A DNA stretch of 64,000 bases from Pseudacidovorax intermedius. Its GTDB lineage: Bacteria > Pseudomonadota > Gammaproteobacteria > Burkholderiales > Burkholderiaceae_C. Each line of letters opens with the position of its first letter. The stretch's first letter is position 1. The DNA lies in assembly GCF_003350475.1 (NCBI RefSeq), contig NZ_QQAV01000009.1:1-64000 (forward strand), read 5' to 3'. Positions 7,659-16,514 of the stretch are shown here, in pieces. Under the pieces are notes generated by a model. The model was given only the letters and a program-made list of their open reading frames with translations. It was not told the DNA's origin and did not search any database. A program made the position numbers and the translations under genes.

Positions 7659-10036
7659 GGCTTGACGGCCCAGACGTTGGTCTGGTTGGCGTCGGGGCCG
7701 GTCTGCGCGGTCACGGTCACGTCGGCGGACTGCTTCTGCGTGTAGCCGGTGGGGGCCACGAAGGCGTGGTTGATCGGCCGCACGCTGTCGAAGTGCGTGT
7801 CGGCGCTGCCGGCGTATTCGGGCAGGTTCAGGATGTTCGCGGCGATGAAGGCCTCGGTGTACTTGGAGCGGTTCATGTACGAAGCGTCGTTGGCCGGGTC
7901 GGCCAGGCCGAACATGTCCTGCAGCGTGCGCACGAAGGCGAAGTGGCTGTAGGCGTCGCTGTCGACCACGCCCTTCGGTGCGTTGGGCTGGTTGGTCAGG
8001 ATGCCGAAGATGCTCTCGCCGTGGCCGCGGTTGCCCATCTGGTAGTTGTTGATGGTGGTGTCCTGCGACCAACTGCCGTCCGCGTTCTGCTGCAGCGGGT
8101 TGGGCATGTTGGTGGTCTGCTTGACCTTGAGCGGGTTCCAGCCGCAGCAGGAGTTGAAGCCGGCGGTGGCATTGCCTTCGTCGAACATCAGCACGATGGC
8201 GACGCGCTTGTTGGGGTTCTGCCAGAGCGGCGAGGCCTGGATCTTCTTGACGACGTAGTCGACGTAGTTGTCGCCGCGCGTGATGATGGGCGACACGGCG
8301 CTGGTGGCCACGTTGTTGGCCACGCTGCTGCAGTCGCTGGCCGATGCGGTGGTGCCGCCGCCGTTGGTGCCCTTGACCGTGATGCCGTGCATGTCGTCGC
8401 ACTGGTCGGGCATCAGGAAGTTGAGGTTGCCCACGTTGCCGCTGGCCAGGTCGGTGCCCAGCTGGTCGATGTCGTAGCCGGTGGGCACGGTGTAGGCGCT
8501 GGCCTTGCCAAGCGCGGCGTCCCACTGGCCGCCGCCCATGGTGCGGTTGCTGTACTTCCACTCGGGGGCGCTGCGCACGTTCTGGTAGGCCATGCCGGGG
8601 TGGTGCTTGGTCTTGTACAGGCCGGCGGGCATGGGCAGCGTGAGCGTGGCGTCGCCGATGGGGCTGGTGTTGGGGCCCAGGGTGCCGGGCGGGTAGACAT
8701 GGTCCTGCGCGGTGACGGCGGCGTCGGCCACGCTGTCGGTGCGGAAGTCCTGGCCCGGGTTCATCGACTCGCTGTAGGTGCGCCAGGTCATGCCGGCGGC
8801 GGTGATGGCGTTGAACAGGTTGGGCCGGCCCACGATGTTGTGGCTGACGGCGGCGGCCTGCGTGCAGGTGGTCTTGAAGGGCGAGCTGGCCAGGCCGGGC
8901 TGGGTGTTGTCGGGCACGGGCAGGTCCTGCACGGCGGTGGGGCCGGTGGCGTCGCAGTTCCACTGGCTGTCGTCGGTGATGCCGAAGTCGTCGGCGCCAC
9001 CCAGCGCGGTGTAGTTGGGCTCGCTGGGGTTGCCGGTGGCGTAGTAGCTCACCAGCTGGTTGCCGGCCTGCAGGTAGGCGTTGATCTTGGGCGCGTAAGG
9101 CGAGTTGACGATCGACGAGGTCGCCTTGTTCTCCAGCATGACGATGAAGATGTTGTCGTAGCGCGGAATGCCTTCGACGTTGAAGGCGGCCTGCTGCGCC
9201 TGCGCGAAGGTGATGGGCTTGCGCGTGTCGGCCGTGTTGGCGGTGAGGGCCGTGACGCCGTTCTTGCCCGTCAGGCGCGGGTCGCCGCCGGGCACGGCCA
9301 GCGCGTCGGGGTACAGGTCGCCGCGGTCGAGCTTGGTGGTGGCGTAGACGTAGCGGTTGTTCAGCGCATTGGCCTCGGCCAGCAGGGCGGCCTGGGCCTT
9401 GCCGCTGGCCTGGTTGAAGTCGCCCAGCACGGCGGTCTCGGCCACGCCCAGGCGGCTGGCGACGTTCTTGCGCTCGGTGGCATAGCTGCTGCCGTTGGCG
9501 TCGAGCAGGCGGGCCACCTCGGCCGACAGCGGGCTGATGACGACCTGCGCGGCCTGCTGGTCGCTGACCTGGCCGGCGCTGATGCGCAGGGCCTCGCGGC
9601 TGGCCACGGCCTGGCCGCTGGCGGTGTTCTTGGCGCTGGTGCCGATGTCGGCCAGCAGGGCCGAGCCGGCGGGCACCGTCAGGCTGAACTTGCCGCTGGC
9701 GTCGGTGGTCGTGGCGGTTTCGCCATCGTCGCAACGGCCGTTGTTGTTGCTGTCCACGCAGACCTTGGCGCCTGCGAAGTAGCCGGCCGAGAAGACCGGG
9801 TCGGTGGCGCTGCCGGACTTGAAGGCCGTGGCCGCGACCACGCCGTTGACGGCCACGGTGTTGGCCGTGCTGCCGGTCTGGCCGCCGTTGTTGCTGTTGC
9901 TGCCGCTGCTGGTCGAGGCCGGCAGGAAGGCGATGCCGTCGTTGCCACCGCCGCCGCAGGCGGTCAGGGCCGCAGCGGCCAGCACGGTGAGGGCCGGGAG
10001 AAGAAGACGTGAAGTGGAAGGGGCGGTGGGTTTCAA
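7655..10036 (-). CDS. phosphoesterase-family lipoprotein (acid phosphatase/phospholipase C type)
   Basis: This is a 793-residue exported protein with a lipobox cysteine at residue 27 (LTACGGGG). Residues about 60-130 form a small SdrD_B/carboxypeptidase-regulatory-like beta domain containing VCVDSNNNGRCDDGE, a likely calcium loop. The catalytic domain starts near residue 290 with NIFIVMLENKATS, the metal/nucleophile signature of the PF04185 phosphoesterase family. A later MFDEGNATAG adds the usual acidic metal ligands. It should hydrolyse phosphate esters or phospholipids outside the inner membrane. It is the first gene of a three-gene coupled operon and is divergent from another phosphoesterase at 10312. 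Confidence 0.85.
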   Translation of the reverse strand: MKPTAPSTSRLLLPALTVLAAAALTACGGGGNDGIAFLPASTSSGSNSNNGGQTGSTANTVAVNGVVAATAFKSGSATDPVFSAGYFAGAKVCVDSNNNGRCDDGETATTTDASGKFSLTVPAGSALLADIGTSAKNTASGQAVASREALRISAGQVSDQQAAQVVISPLSAEVARLLDANGSSYATERKNVASRLGVAETAVLGDFNQASGKAQAALLAEANALNNRYVYATTKLDRGDLYPDALAVPGGDPRLTGKNGVTALTANTADTRKPITFAQAQQAAFNVEGIPRYDNIFIVMLENKATSSIVNSPYAPKINAYLQAGNQLVSYYATGNPSEPNYTALGGADDFGITDDSQWNCDATGPTAVQDLPVPDNTQPGLASSPFKTTCTQAAAVSHNIVGRPNLFNAITAAGMTWRTYSESMNPGQDFRTDSVADAAVTAQDHVYPPGTLGPNTSPIGDATLTLPMPAGLYKTKHHPGMAYQNVRSAPEWKYSNRTMGGGQWDAALGKASAYTVPTGYDIDQLGTDLASGNVGNLNFLMPDQCDDMHGITVKGTNGGGTTASASDCSSVANNVATSAVSPIITRGDNYVDYVVKKIQASPLWQNPNKRVAIVLMFDEGNATAGFNSCCGWNPLKVKQTTNMPNPLQQNADGSWSQDTTINNYQMGNRGHGESIFGILTNQPNAPKGVVDSDAYSHFAFVRTLQDMFGLADPANDASYMNRSKYTEAFIAANILNLPEYAGSADTHFDSVRPINHAFVAPTGYTQKQSADVTVTAQTGPDANQTNVWAVKP

Positions 10037-10311
10037 GATGACCTCTTGATCGTGGGCTGGAAATGCAAAACCGCTGAATGTTGGTCAATGGCGGTGTCAC
10101 GCCCGTGAAGGAAAGCTGAAACGATGCTGACTTCTGTCGCGTGCGGTGGCGGCATTTCGTGGCCGCGCGCGAATCCTTGTTTTTGCTTAAACCAAGCTGA
10201 CCAGGTCTGGGAAATATTCAGGTGGATTTGTCACTTGAATGTAAAGACGCGTCCCCATCATTTCGCCTTTTTCCGGCGCACTGCAATGCGCCGTTCCATC
10301 GAGGGTTCGAA

Positions 10312-12615
10312 ATGAGTGAATACCAAAATACGCGCATTCCCGCGACGTTGAATATCGACGAGCTCGCGCGCGTCAACGAGATCCAGCGCCGGCGCCTGCT
10401 CCAGCTGATGCTGGCGGGCTCGGCCGTGGGCGTGTCGGGCGTGCTGGCGGGCTGCGGCGGCGATGGCAGCACGCTGTTGCCGGCGTCTTCTTCCTCGGGC
10501 GGTGGCAGTGCCGCAGCATCTGCGCCGGCCGCCGCACCGGCGCCCGCTGCCGCGCCGCAGACGCAACCCACGCAGGATGTGCCGACGTCGTCGTTTTCGG
10601 TGATGGTGCTGCCCGACACGCAGTTCTATTCGCGCTATGCGTCGCAAAAAATGGGCATGCTCTACCAGAAGCTCTATGCCGATATCGATCCGCGCTACAA
10701 CAATCCCTTCAAGGCGCAGACGCAATGGATCGCCAGCAATGCGCAGCAATTGAAAACTGCATTCACCATGCATCTGGGCGACGTGGTCGACCAATCCTGG
10801 TATTACTCGTCAGAAAAATCCGCGCCCTGGACTCCCTCCACCGATCTGGTGGGCAATGGGCAAATTGCCGCCAATACGGTGCAAAAGGAATGGGAATTGG
10901 CCAGCCAGGCCATGCAGGTGCTGGAGCAGGCCAAATGCCCCTATTCCATTTGCGCCGGCAACCATGACGTGGGCGCCATCGGCTCCGACATGCAATGGGG
11001 CCCCGACTGGGGCGTGGGCGTGACCGGCTTCGACAACACCGACGGCTACCAGGACGGCGGCAGCCACCGCGTGAACCTGTTCGAGCCCTACCTGCAGGTG
11101 TTTCCCACCGCGCGGGCCCAGCAGCAGTCCACCTTCGGCGGGCGGCATTCCTCCGGCTTTCACGAGTACCACGTGTTCCAGGCCGAGGGAAACCGCTTTC
11201 TGGTGCTCTCGATGTCGTGGCGCGCGTCCGACGACGCCATCGCCTGGGCCAACCAGGTGATCCAGAAGAACCCGACGCTGCCGGTCATCCTGATCAACCA
11301 CCAGCTGATGGGCATCGGCCAGGACGGCGTGACCGCCGCCGACACGGCCTATTCCAACTACATGTGGGACAGGCTCATCAAGAACAACGACCAGATCTTC
11401 ATGGCCGTGAACGGCCATTACCACGGCTCTTGCACCGTGACGAAGAAGAACGCCTTCGGCCATGACGTGTTCCTGATGGTGGTCGACTACCAGATGGCCT
11501 ACATGGGCGGCAACGGCCTGATGCGCATGTACGAGTTCGACCTGACCCACAAGAAGATCGTGGCCAGTTCCTTCTCGCCGTGGGTGCCGGTCAAGCCGCA
11601 GGCCGAGCTGAACAACTTCGACTCGGCCTGGCTCACGGAGGCCAACCAGGGCTTCACCCTCGACATCGACTTCGCGGCGCGCTTCGGCGGCTTCAACCCC
11701 GGCTTTGCGGTGCCGGCCGGCACGCGCACCAAGGCCATCACGCAGCAGGCCAAGGAGACGATCCTCACCAACTTCAAGAGCCCCACGGTGGCCGCGAGCC
11801 GGCCGGCGTCGGGCCCGGACGACTATCCCAAGGTGGCCAACACGCTGGCGCACTGGCGCTTCTACAGCAGCACCGCGGCCGAGGGCGACAAGTTTCCGTA
11901 CCAGAACGGCCAGCAGATCGCCGACGTGTCCCCCGCGGGCGCCAACCCCATCTCGGTCAACACCTGGATGGGCAAGGACGGCGACCTGGTCTGGTCCAAA
12001 AGCCACCACCCGCTGTCGGCCGCGCCGGGCAGCCTGCGCTTTCTGAATGCCACCGGCAGCCGGGCCTCGTACTTCACCACCGACAAGACCTCGAAGCTCA
12101 ACACCGAGCAGTTCCTGAGCGGCTACACGGTCGAGGCCTTCGTCTACATCGACCCGGCCTTCGACGCCAACGTCAACGGCTGGATGGGCATCCTGTACCG
12201 GCTGGGCGCGCGTTCGCACCTGCAGGGCTTCGGCAGCGGCGAGGGCGACACCCCCATGATGTTCGCGCTGTCGAACCTGATGGAGTTCCAGTGGGAGATC
12301 GTGCCCACCGACCAGGCGACCAACCTGACCTGCTGGTCGGGCAGCATCTCGGCGGGCCAGTGGCTGCACGTGGCCATCGTCAACGACCCGGCGGACGGCT
12401 ACGCGACCACGATGTACGTGGAGGGTGCACCGGTGCTGCGCAACAACAGCAACATGCACGGCATCCAGTACGTGGCCGCCCAGCAGCAGATGGCCATCGG
12501 CTGCGGCCAGTGGGCCGACGGCATGTCCACCGGCTTCCTGGGCAGCCTGGGCGAGATCCGCATCGTCGGCGCGCCCCTGCCGCCGAGCCAGTGGCTGACG
12601 GCGCGGGCGAGCTGA
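10312..12615 (+). CDS. Tat-exported metallophosphoesterase with C-terminal LamG-like domain
   Basis: The 767-residue product starts with a twin-arginine-like signal (RRRLLQLMLAGSAVG) that ends in a lipobox-like LAGCGG. A calcineurin-type metallophosphatase domain follows at about residues 95-400. All metal motifs are visible: PDTQFY, LGDVVDQ, AGNHDVG, INHQLMG and NGHYHGS. Residues about 545-765 look like a concanavalin/LamG jelly roll, a substrate- or wall-binding module. ATG 10312 follows GAGGG; the frame is open 90 nt further upstream without a ribosome site. It shares a 275-bp divergent promoter region with the phosphoesterase operon, so joint regulation is plausible. Confidence 0.88.
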   Translation: MSEYQNTRIPATLNIDELARVNEIQRRRLLQLMLAGSAVGVSGVLAGCGGDGSTLLPASSSSGGGSAAASAPAAAPAPAAAPQTQPTQDVPTSSFSVMVLPDTQFYSRYASQKMGMLYQKLYADIDPRYNNPFKAQTQWIASNAQQLKTAFTMHLGDVVDQSWYYSSEKSAPWTPSTDLVGNGQIAANTVQKEWELASQAMQVLEQAKCPYSICAGNHDVGAIGSDMQWGPDWGVGVTGFDNTDGYQDGGSHRVNLFEPYLQVFPTARAQQQSTFGGRHSSGFHEYHVFQAEGNRFLVLSMSWRASDDAIAWANQVIQKNPTLPVILINHQLMGIGQDGVTAADTAYSNYMWDRLIKNNDQIFMAVNGHYHGSCTVTKKNAFGHDVFLMVVDYQMAYMGGNGLMRMYEFDLTHKKIVASSFSPWVPVKPQAELNNFDSAWLTEANQGFTLDIDFAARFGGFNPGFAVPAGTRTKAITQQAKETILTNFKSPTVAASRPASGPDDYPKVANTLAHWRFYSSTAAEGDKFPYQNGQQIADVSPAGANPISVNTWMGKDGDLVWSKSHHPLSAAPGSLRFLNATGSRASYFTTDKTSKLNTEQFLSGYTVEAFVYIDPAFDANVNGWMGILYRLGARSHLQGFGSGEGDTPMMFALSNLMEFQWEIVPTDQATNLTCWSGSISAGQWLHVAIVNDPADGYATTMYVEGAPVLRNNSNMHGIQYVAAQQQMAIGCGQWADGMSTGFLGSLGEIRIVGAPLPPSQWLTARAS

Positions 12616-12660
12616 GGCGCGGAGGGGGGGCGCCGCCGGCCCGCAGCCGTCCTCTCCCCG

Positions 12661-13269
12661 TCAGGCGCGGCCCAGCACGCGCGAGCGGAAGCTGTTCATC
12701 GGAAAGGCCGGGCCCGGGTCGACCTTGCGACCGGGGCTCACATCCTCGTGCCCGAGGATGTCCGTGAAGCCGTACTGCACGTGCAGCGCCAGGCCCGCTG
12801 CGATGGCGGCTTCGAGTTGTGCCTCGGGGTATTCCTGCCAACCGGCGCTGCTCGATTCCTGGGGATGGGTGGCGACGATCACCTCGGACGGATCGATGCG
12901 CTTGCCCGACCAGTTGACCCACTCGCCAGCGCCGTTCTGCCTGAGCTTGCCGGCGTTGACCAGCTCGATGCCGATGGCGTACTGGTTCATCGACTCCAGC
13001 TCGCCCCAACTGCTCTTGCCGGCGTGCCAGGCGCGCTTGTTGAAGGCCACCATCTGCACGATGCTGCCGTCGCGGTCGATGACCAGGTGGGCCGAGGCCT
13101 GTGCCGCCGGATTCCTGAACCAGGACACCGCGCCGTCCAGCGACGTGCCGGCGGTGTAGTGAATGATCAGGTACAGCGGCTTGATCGGTGCCGACTGGTT
13201 GGGCGTGTCGATGAACGTCACGTCGTTGTCGCCGTCCTCGGCAATCAGCCTGTGATTCGCGATGCGCAT
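12661..13269 (-). CDS. N-acetylmuramoyl-L-alanine amidase (amidase_2 family)
   Basis: This 202-residue protein resembles AmpD/T7-lysozyme-type zinc amidases. The zinc ligands are visible in YLIIHYTAG (first His), ILGHEDVSPG (second His) and the following KVDPGPAF region. The conserved AWHAGKSSW motif is also present. It cleaves the bond between muramic acid and the stem peptide. No signal peptide is seen, so it is cytoplasmic (recycling) or exported by another route. ATG 13269 is fixed by AAGGAGT just upstream; the open frame extends further but lacks a ribosome site. It follows a lipoprotein gene on the same strand. Confidence 0.9.
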   Translation of the reverse strand: MRIANHRLIAEDGDNDVTFIDTPNQSAPIKPLYLIIHYTAGTSLDGAVSWFRNPAAQASAHLVIDRDGSIVQMVAFNKRAWHAGKSSWGELESMNQYAIGIELVNAGKLRQNGAGEWVNWSGKRIDPSEVIVATHPQESSSAGWQEYPEAQLEAAIAAGLALHVQYGFTDILGHEDVSPGRKVDPGPAFPMNSFRSRVLGRA

Positions 13270-13313
13270 GATGACTCCTTGCTTCGTGGGGAAAAGGCGA
13301 AGAGGGAAGGGCG

Positions 13314-14714
13314 TCAGTCGGTGAGGCTGACGTCGACGTACACGGGGCGGGGCGTGGGGGCGCTGTCGGTGATGCGCAGGCGCGTCTGGAGCGCCGTAGC
13401 CTCGGGTTTGACGGGCGTGGCCGTGACTTCGACGCGTGTGTCGTAGCGGATGGGCGGCTTGATGCTCAAAGCGGTGGAGGTCGGACCGTCCCATTCCGCG
13501 AAGTAGGGCGGCGTGCCGCCTTGGATGTCGACGATCGAGCGGGAAGGGGTCTTGATCTTGAAGGAGAGCGTCGCTGGGGCGGCTGTCAGCTTAGGCACCG
13601 CTGCGGCCACACCGCAGCCGCTGAACGCATCGTTCTTGATGGATGCTGCGGTCCGCATGGTCAACGTCTGCACCACCTTGGCCTGAGCGATCAGGGCGTT
13701 GGTGGAGTCTTCGATCTTCTTGGCGGCCTGAGCAGCCTTTTTTGCCGATGTGTCCTCATCCTCTTCTGCATCGGCCAATGCCGCGAGAAGTTGCCGGAGC
13801 AACGCGTTGTCCGACCCACCTTGATTTTGAATAAGGCCCTGGAGGCGCGCCATCTCGCGTCTGCTTGTCGCGGCAGGTGCGGGAGACGGCGCCTCGGGCA
13901 CCATGATCTTCAGGTCGATGCCGGGCGCAAAAGCTGCCGTCATATCGCGCAGGCCGCTGATGGCGCTCGGGACTGTGGAAAGCTTCGGTGTGTCTTCGAC
14001 GACAGCACGCGTCACGGCTTCGTCCACCTCGTTAACCGCCGCCACCATCAGGTGGCCAGCCTTGGCCGACGCGCCGAGCTGCTCATGCGCTGCCGCTGTC
14101 ACTTTGACTCCGGCGGCTTTGGCCTCGTCGGCGCTGCGCTGCAACTGGCTGAGGCGTGCTGCCTCCTCTGTCGGTACCGGAGGCTGAAGCTTCTGGGCAC
14201 TGGTCAGAGCGTCGTCGACTTGGGACTGACGCACGGCAAGTGTTCCCAGTTCGCGACTGAGCTCGTCGGTGGGTATTGACCCGAGGGGTGCGAGTGGCGC
14301 TGCTGCTTGCTCGACGCAGCCCAAGGCCTTTATTCCCTCCAGGTAAATCATGACGCGGTTGCGCGGAAGGTTGCGATTTCCGAGGGCATAGCCTGTGCCC
14401 GCGAGCAACGACGCCCCGAGGATCGCGTCGGCGTGCACCTTGGCCGTTGCCAGTGCGAGGACCACGGCGCCTGTACCGATAAGCCCGTTCGACAGATTGC
14501 GCTCGTGCGCCATCTGCTCCGCTACCGTGGTCTCGTAGTGCGTTCGCGCCTTGCCGAGGTATTCGGTCGCACTTGAAAAGCTGGAGCCTGCCTGGGCCAA
14601 CGAGCCCCGTTCCCATCTGGCGACAGGAGCGCTGGTGCAGCCACCGAGTACCAGACCGCTGGCCAGCGCGAGCATGACCATGGCGCCGTTTGCGCGCCGG
14701 TGGTTGCTTGTCAT
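13314..14714 (-). CDS. large hypothetical lipoprotein
   Basis: This 466-residue protein has a type II signal peptide ending in LVLGGC (Cys about 26). A glycine/alanine-rich hydrophobic segment around residues 70-105 could associate with membrane. A long helical, coiled-coil-like middle includes an acidic run (ADAEEDEDTSAKK). A beta-rich C-terminal domain of about 100 residues (from about 365) contains DIQGGTPPYFAEWDG, reminiscent of an Ig-like fold. The start at 14714 is supported by AGGAGG; a start 27 nt upstream is possible. The amidase gene follows 44 nt downstream, so a cell-wall role is plausible. Family not recognised. Confidence 0.7.
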   Translation of the reverse strand: MTSNHRRANGAMVMLALASGLVLGGCTSAPVARWERGSLAQAGSSFSSATEYLGKARTHYETTVAEQMAHERNLSNGLIGTGAVVLALATAKVHADAILGASLLAGTGYALGNRNLPRNRVMIYLEGIKALGCVEQAAAPLAPLGSIPTDELSRELGTLAVRQSQVDDALTSAQKLQPPVPTEEAARLSQLQRSADEAKAAGVKVTAAAHEQLGASAKAGHLMVAAVNEVDEAVTRAVVEDTPKLSTVPSAISGLRDMTAAFAPGIDLKIMVPEAPSPAPAATSRREMARLQGLIQNQGGSDNALLRQLLAALADAEEDEDTSAKKAAQAAKKIEDSTNALIAQAKVVQTLTMRTAASIKNDAFSGCGVAAAVPKLTAAPATLSFKIKTPSRSIVDIQGGTPPYFAEWDGPTSTALSIKPPIRYDTRVEVTATPVKPEATALQTRLRITDSAPTPRPVYVDVSLTD

Positions 14715-14860
14715 GAACTTCCCCTCCTGCCCCTCGGGCATGCCGTGTGTGCCGCGATTCTGGGAAGTGCCGTGTTTTCTCGAATCCTCTAAATTGGTGA
14801 AAAGTTCACAGTTGCTGGCGATCTAGGATGGCGGGTTGTGAAGCATGCGCACCGCCGGCA

Positions 14861-14898
14861 CAAAGAAAAGCCCGCCTGGCTTTCGCTGAGGCGGGCTT
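14861..14898 (-). terminator. rho-independent terminator after yqhA-like gene
   Basis: AAGCCCGCCT (14868-14877) and AGGCGGGCTT (14889-14898) form a perfect 10-bp stem. Read on the minus strand, the stem is followed by TTTTCTTTG. It lies 30 nt past the stop of the minus-strand gene ending at 14928. Confidence 0.85.
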
Positions 14899-14927
14899 GG
14901 GGGAGCGGAGGGCTGTTGCTACGACGC

Positions 14928-15566
14928 TCAGTGCCCGCCGTTCTTCTTCCCATGCGACGCCGTGCTGCTCATCAGCTTGTCGGTATAGGCAATCGCCATG
15001 GCCGAGAACAGGAAGGCGACGTGGATCACCGTCTGCGCGATCAGCACCTTCTCGGTGTAGTTGTCGGCGTTGATGAAGGTCTTGAGCAGGTGGATCGAGC
15101 TGATGCCGATGATCGACATGGCCAGCTTGACCTTGAGCACCGAGGCATTGACGTGGCTGAGCCACTCGGGCTGGTCGCGGTGGCCTTCCAGGTTCATGCG
15201 GCTGACGAAGGTCTCGTAGCCGCCCACGATCACCATGATGAGCAGGTTGCTGATCATCACCACGTCGATCAGCGCCAGCACCACCAGCATGATCACCGTC
15301 TCGTTCAAGGTGGTGATGGGCGCGGTGGTCTTGTAGCCGATGCTGTTGATCAGGGCCTGCAGCGCGTTCTGGTTGCCGAAGGCGGCCTCGACCAGGTGCA
15401 GCAGCTCGACCAGGAAGTGCACCACGTACACCGCCTGCGCAACGATCAGGCCCAGGTACAGGGGCAGCTGCAGCCAGCGGCTGGCGAAGATCAGGTTGGG
15501 CAGGGGGCGCAGGGGAGAGGTGCGCTTGACGGGCGCGGGCGGAGTCGGGTCGTTCAGGTCGGCCAT
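14928..15566 (-). CDS. YqhA/UPF0114 family membrane protein
   Basis: The 212-residue protein has three or four transmembrane helices (about residues 30-55, 90-125, 150-170 and 178-195). It contains the conserved features of the TIGR00645/UPF0114 group, including [18 protein letters not shown], a [10 protein letters not shown] loop and [18 protein letters not shown]. The biochemical role of this family is not established. A strong terminator follows. ATG 15566 begins a hydrophilic, proline-rich cytoplasmic N-terminus. Confidence 0.9.
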   Translation of the reverse strand: MADLNDPTPPAPVKRTSPLRPLPNLIFASRWLQLPLYLGLIVAQAVYVVHFLVELLHLVEAAFGNQNALQALINSIGYKTTAPITTLNETVIMLVVLALIDVVMISNLLIMVIVGGYETFVSRMNLEGHRDQPEWLSHVNASVLKVKLAMSIIGISSIHLLKTFINADNYTEKVLIAQTVIHVAFLFSAMAIAYTDKLMSSTASHGKKNGGH

Positions 15567-15629
15567 GGAGATCGGACGGAGGGGAAAAGGAAAGGGGTAA
15601 GGGGTGCGGGTGCAAGCCGCGGGACGGAG

Positions 15630-16046
15630 CTAGTGCGAGCCGGGGCGCAGACAGCGAATCTGCACGTTCAATGTGTCAGCCAGCGCAAGCCAGGGCCGGT
15701 CCGCCGTGAGCACGGGCGCCTGCAGTCTGGCGGCCACGGCCAGGCACAGGCGGTCTCCGAGGCTGAGGCCGTGCGCGCGGGTCAGGCTGCGCCAGTGACC
15801 GGCGCGCGCGCCATCTTCGGCGGTGACGTCCACCACCTGATAGCCCAGGTCGGCCACCACGGCATCGATGGCCTCCGTCGGCATCTGGCGGTCGAGCAGC
15901 TTGGCCACGACTTCGCACTGGTTGGCGGCGGTGACCAGGCAGGGGCGGTCGTGCAGGGCCTCTTCCACTTCGAGATGGCCCGGCTCTTCCTGCAGAAAGG
16001 CCAGGATCGCCGAGGCGTCCAGCACGATGGGCGATGGCGTGCTCAT
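15630..16046 (-). CDS. vapC: PIN-domain toxin VapC
   Basis: This is a 138-residue PIN-domain ribonuclease, the toxin of a type II toxin-antitoxin pair. The acidic metal-binding residues fall where expected: VLDASAILAFL (D10), NQCEVVAKL (Glu near residue 45), LGDRLCLAVA and LTADRPW. Its target is presumably tRNA or rRNA, as in other VapC proteins, but cannot be read from sequence. The start overlaps the antitoxin stop by 4 nt (16043-16046), the usual coupling. Confidence 0.92.
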   Translation of the reverse strand: MSTPSPIVLDASAILAFLQEEPGHLEVEEALHDRPCLVTAANQCEVVAKLLDRQMPTEAIDAVVADLGYQVVDVTAEDGARAGHWRSLTRAHGLSLGDRLCLAVAARLQAPVLTADRPWLALADTLNVQIRCLRPGSH

Positions 16047-16288
16047 TCGGTGTCGGCGGCGCGACGGCGGTCGGCCGCGAGTTCTTCGGACAGCGACGGG
16101 GAATCCTTGGCCACGGTTTGCTGAAAGCGTTGCTGCGCGCGATGCAACTGGGCGCGGCGGGTGGTGGCGACCAGTTCGCCATCGCGCACCTGCCAGATCA
16201 ACTGGTCGCCGTCGTGCAGGCCGAGTTGCTCGCGCAAGGCGGCGGGAATGACGGCTCTGCCATGGTGAATGTTAGAGGTGGCTTGCAT
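16043..16288 (-). CDS. vapB: AbrB/MazE-type antitoxin VapB
   Basis: This 81-residue protein has an N-terminal swapped-hairpin AbrB DNA-binding domain (IHHGRAVIPAALREQLGLHDGD, described here only by its core VIPAALREQLGL). Its charged, flexible C-terminus is predicted to bind VapC. It should repress its own operon; repeated GCATGGCA sites overlap the start codon and lie 57-90 bp upstream. The coupled vapC gene follows directly. Confidence 0.92.
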   Translation of the reverse strand: MQATSNIHHGRAVIPAALREQLGLHDGDQLIWQVRDGELVATTRRAQLHRAQQRFQQTVAKDSPSLSEELAADRRRAADTE

Positions 16289-16378
16289 GGCAAATGGGGC
16301 AATCTGCGGCGGGGCCTGGCATTTTCACTGGATTGCGGTGGCTTTGCCATGCACCATGGGTTGGTGGGGCGCATGGCA
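16285..16378. promoter_or_regulatory. candidate VapBC operator with three copies of one octamer
   Basis: The octamer GCATGGCA occurs at 16285-16292 (covering the vapB start codon) and at 16371-16378. Its reverse complement TGCCATGC occurs at 16345-16352. The last two form a perfect inverted repeat with an 18-nt spacer. Repeated palindromic half-sites in front of vapB are the usual autoregulatory arrangement. The role is inferred. Confidence 0.45.
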
Positions 16379-16514
16379 GGTTGATTAGCATGCGCGGGCT
16401 CGTCCGGCCGCCCGACCCTGCGTCAGAGCCTCGTAAGACGCCCGCGGGACAGTACACCGCGTTCACCTTTCCGCCATCAAGATCGGGCCCATTCAGCCCC
16501 CAGGAGACAAGACC

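Noticed and set aside
7766-10012. 748-codon open frame antisense to the phosphoesterase gene
   Set aside because: It is a Val/Gly/Ala/His-rich shadow of a high-GC gene with no motif; the opposite strand encodes a clear phosphoesterase.
10037-10311. Possible Pho box between the two phosphoesterase genes
   Set aside because: TTTGTCAC-like half-sites are present, but no second direct repeat at the right spacing was found.
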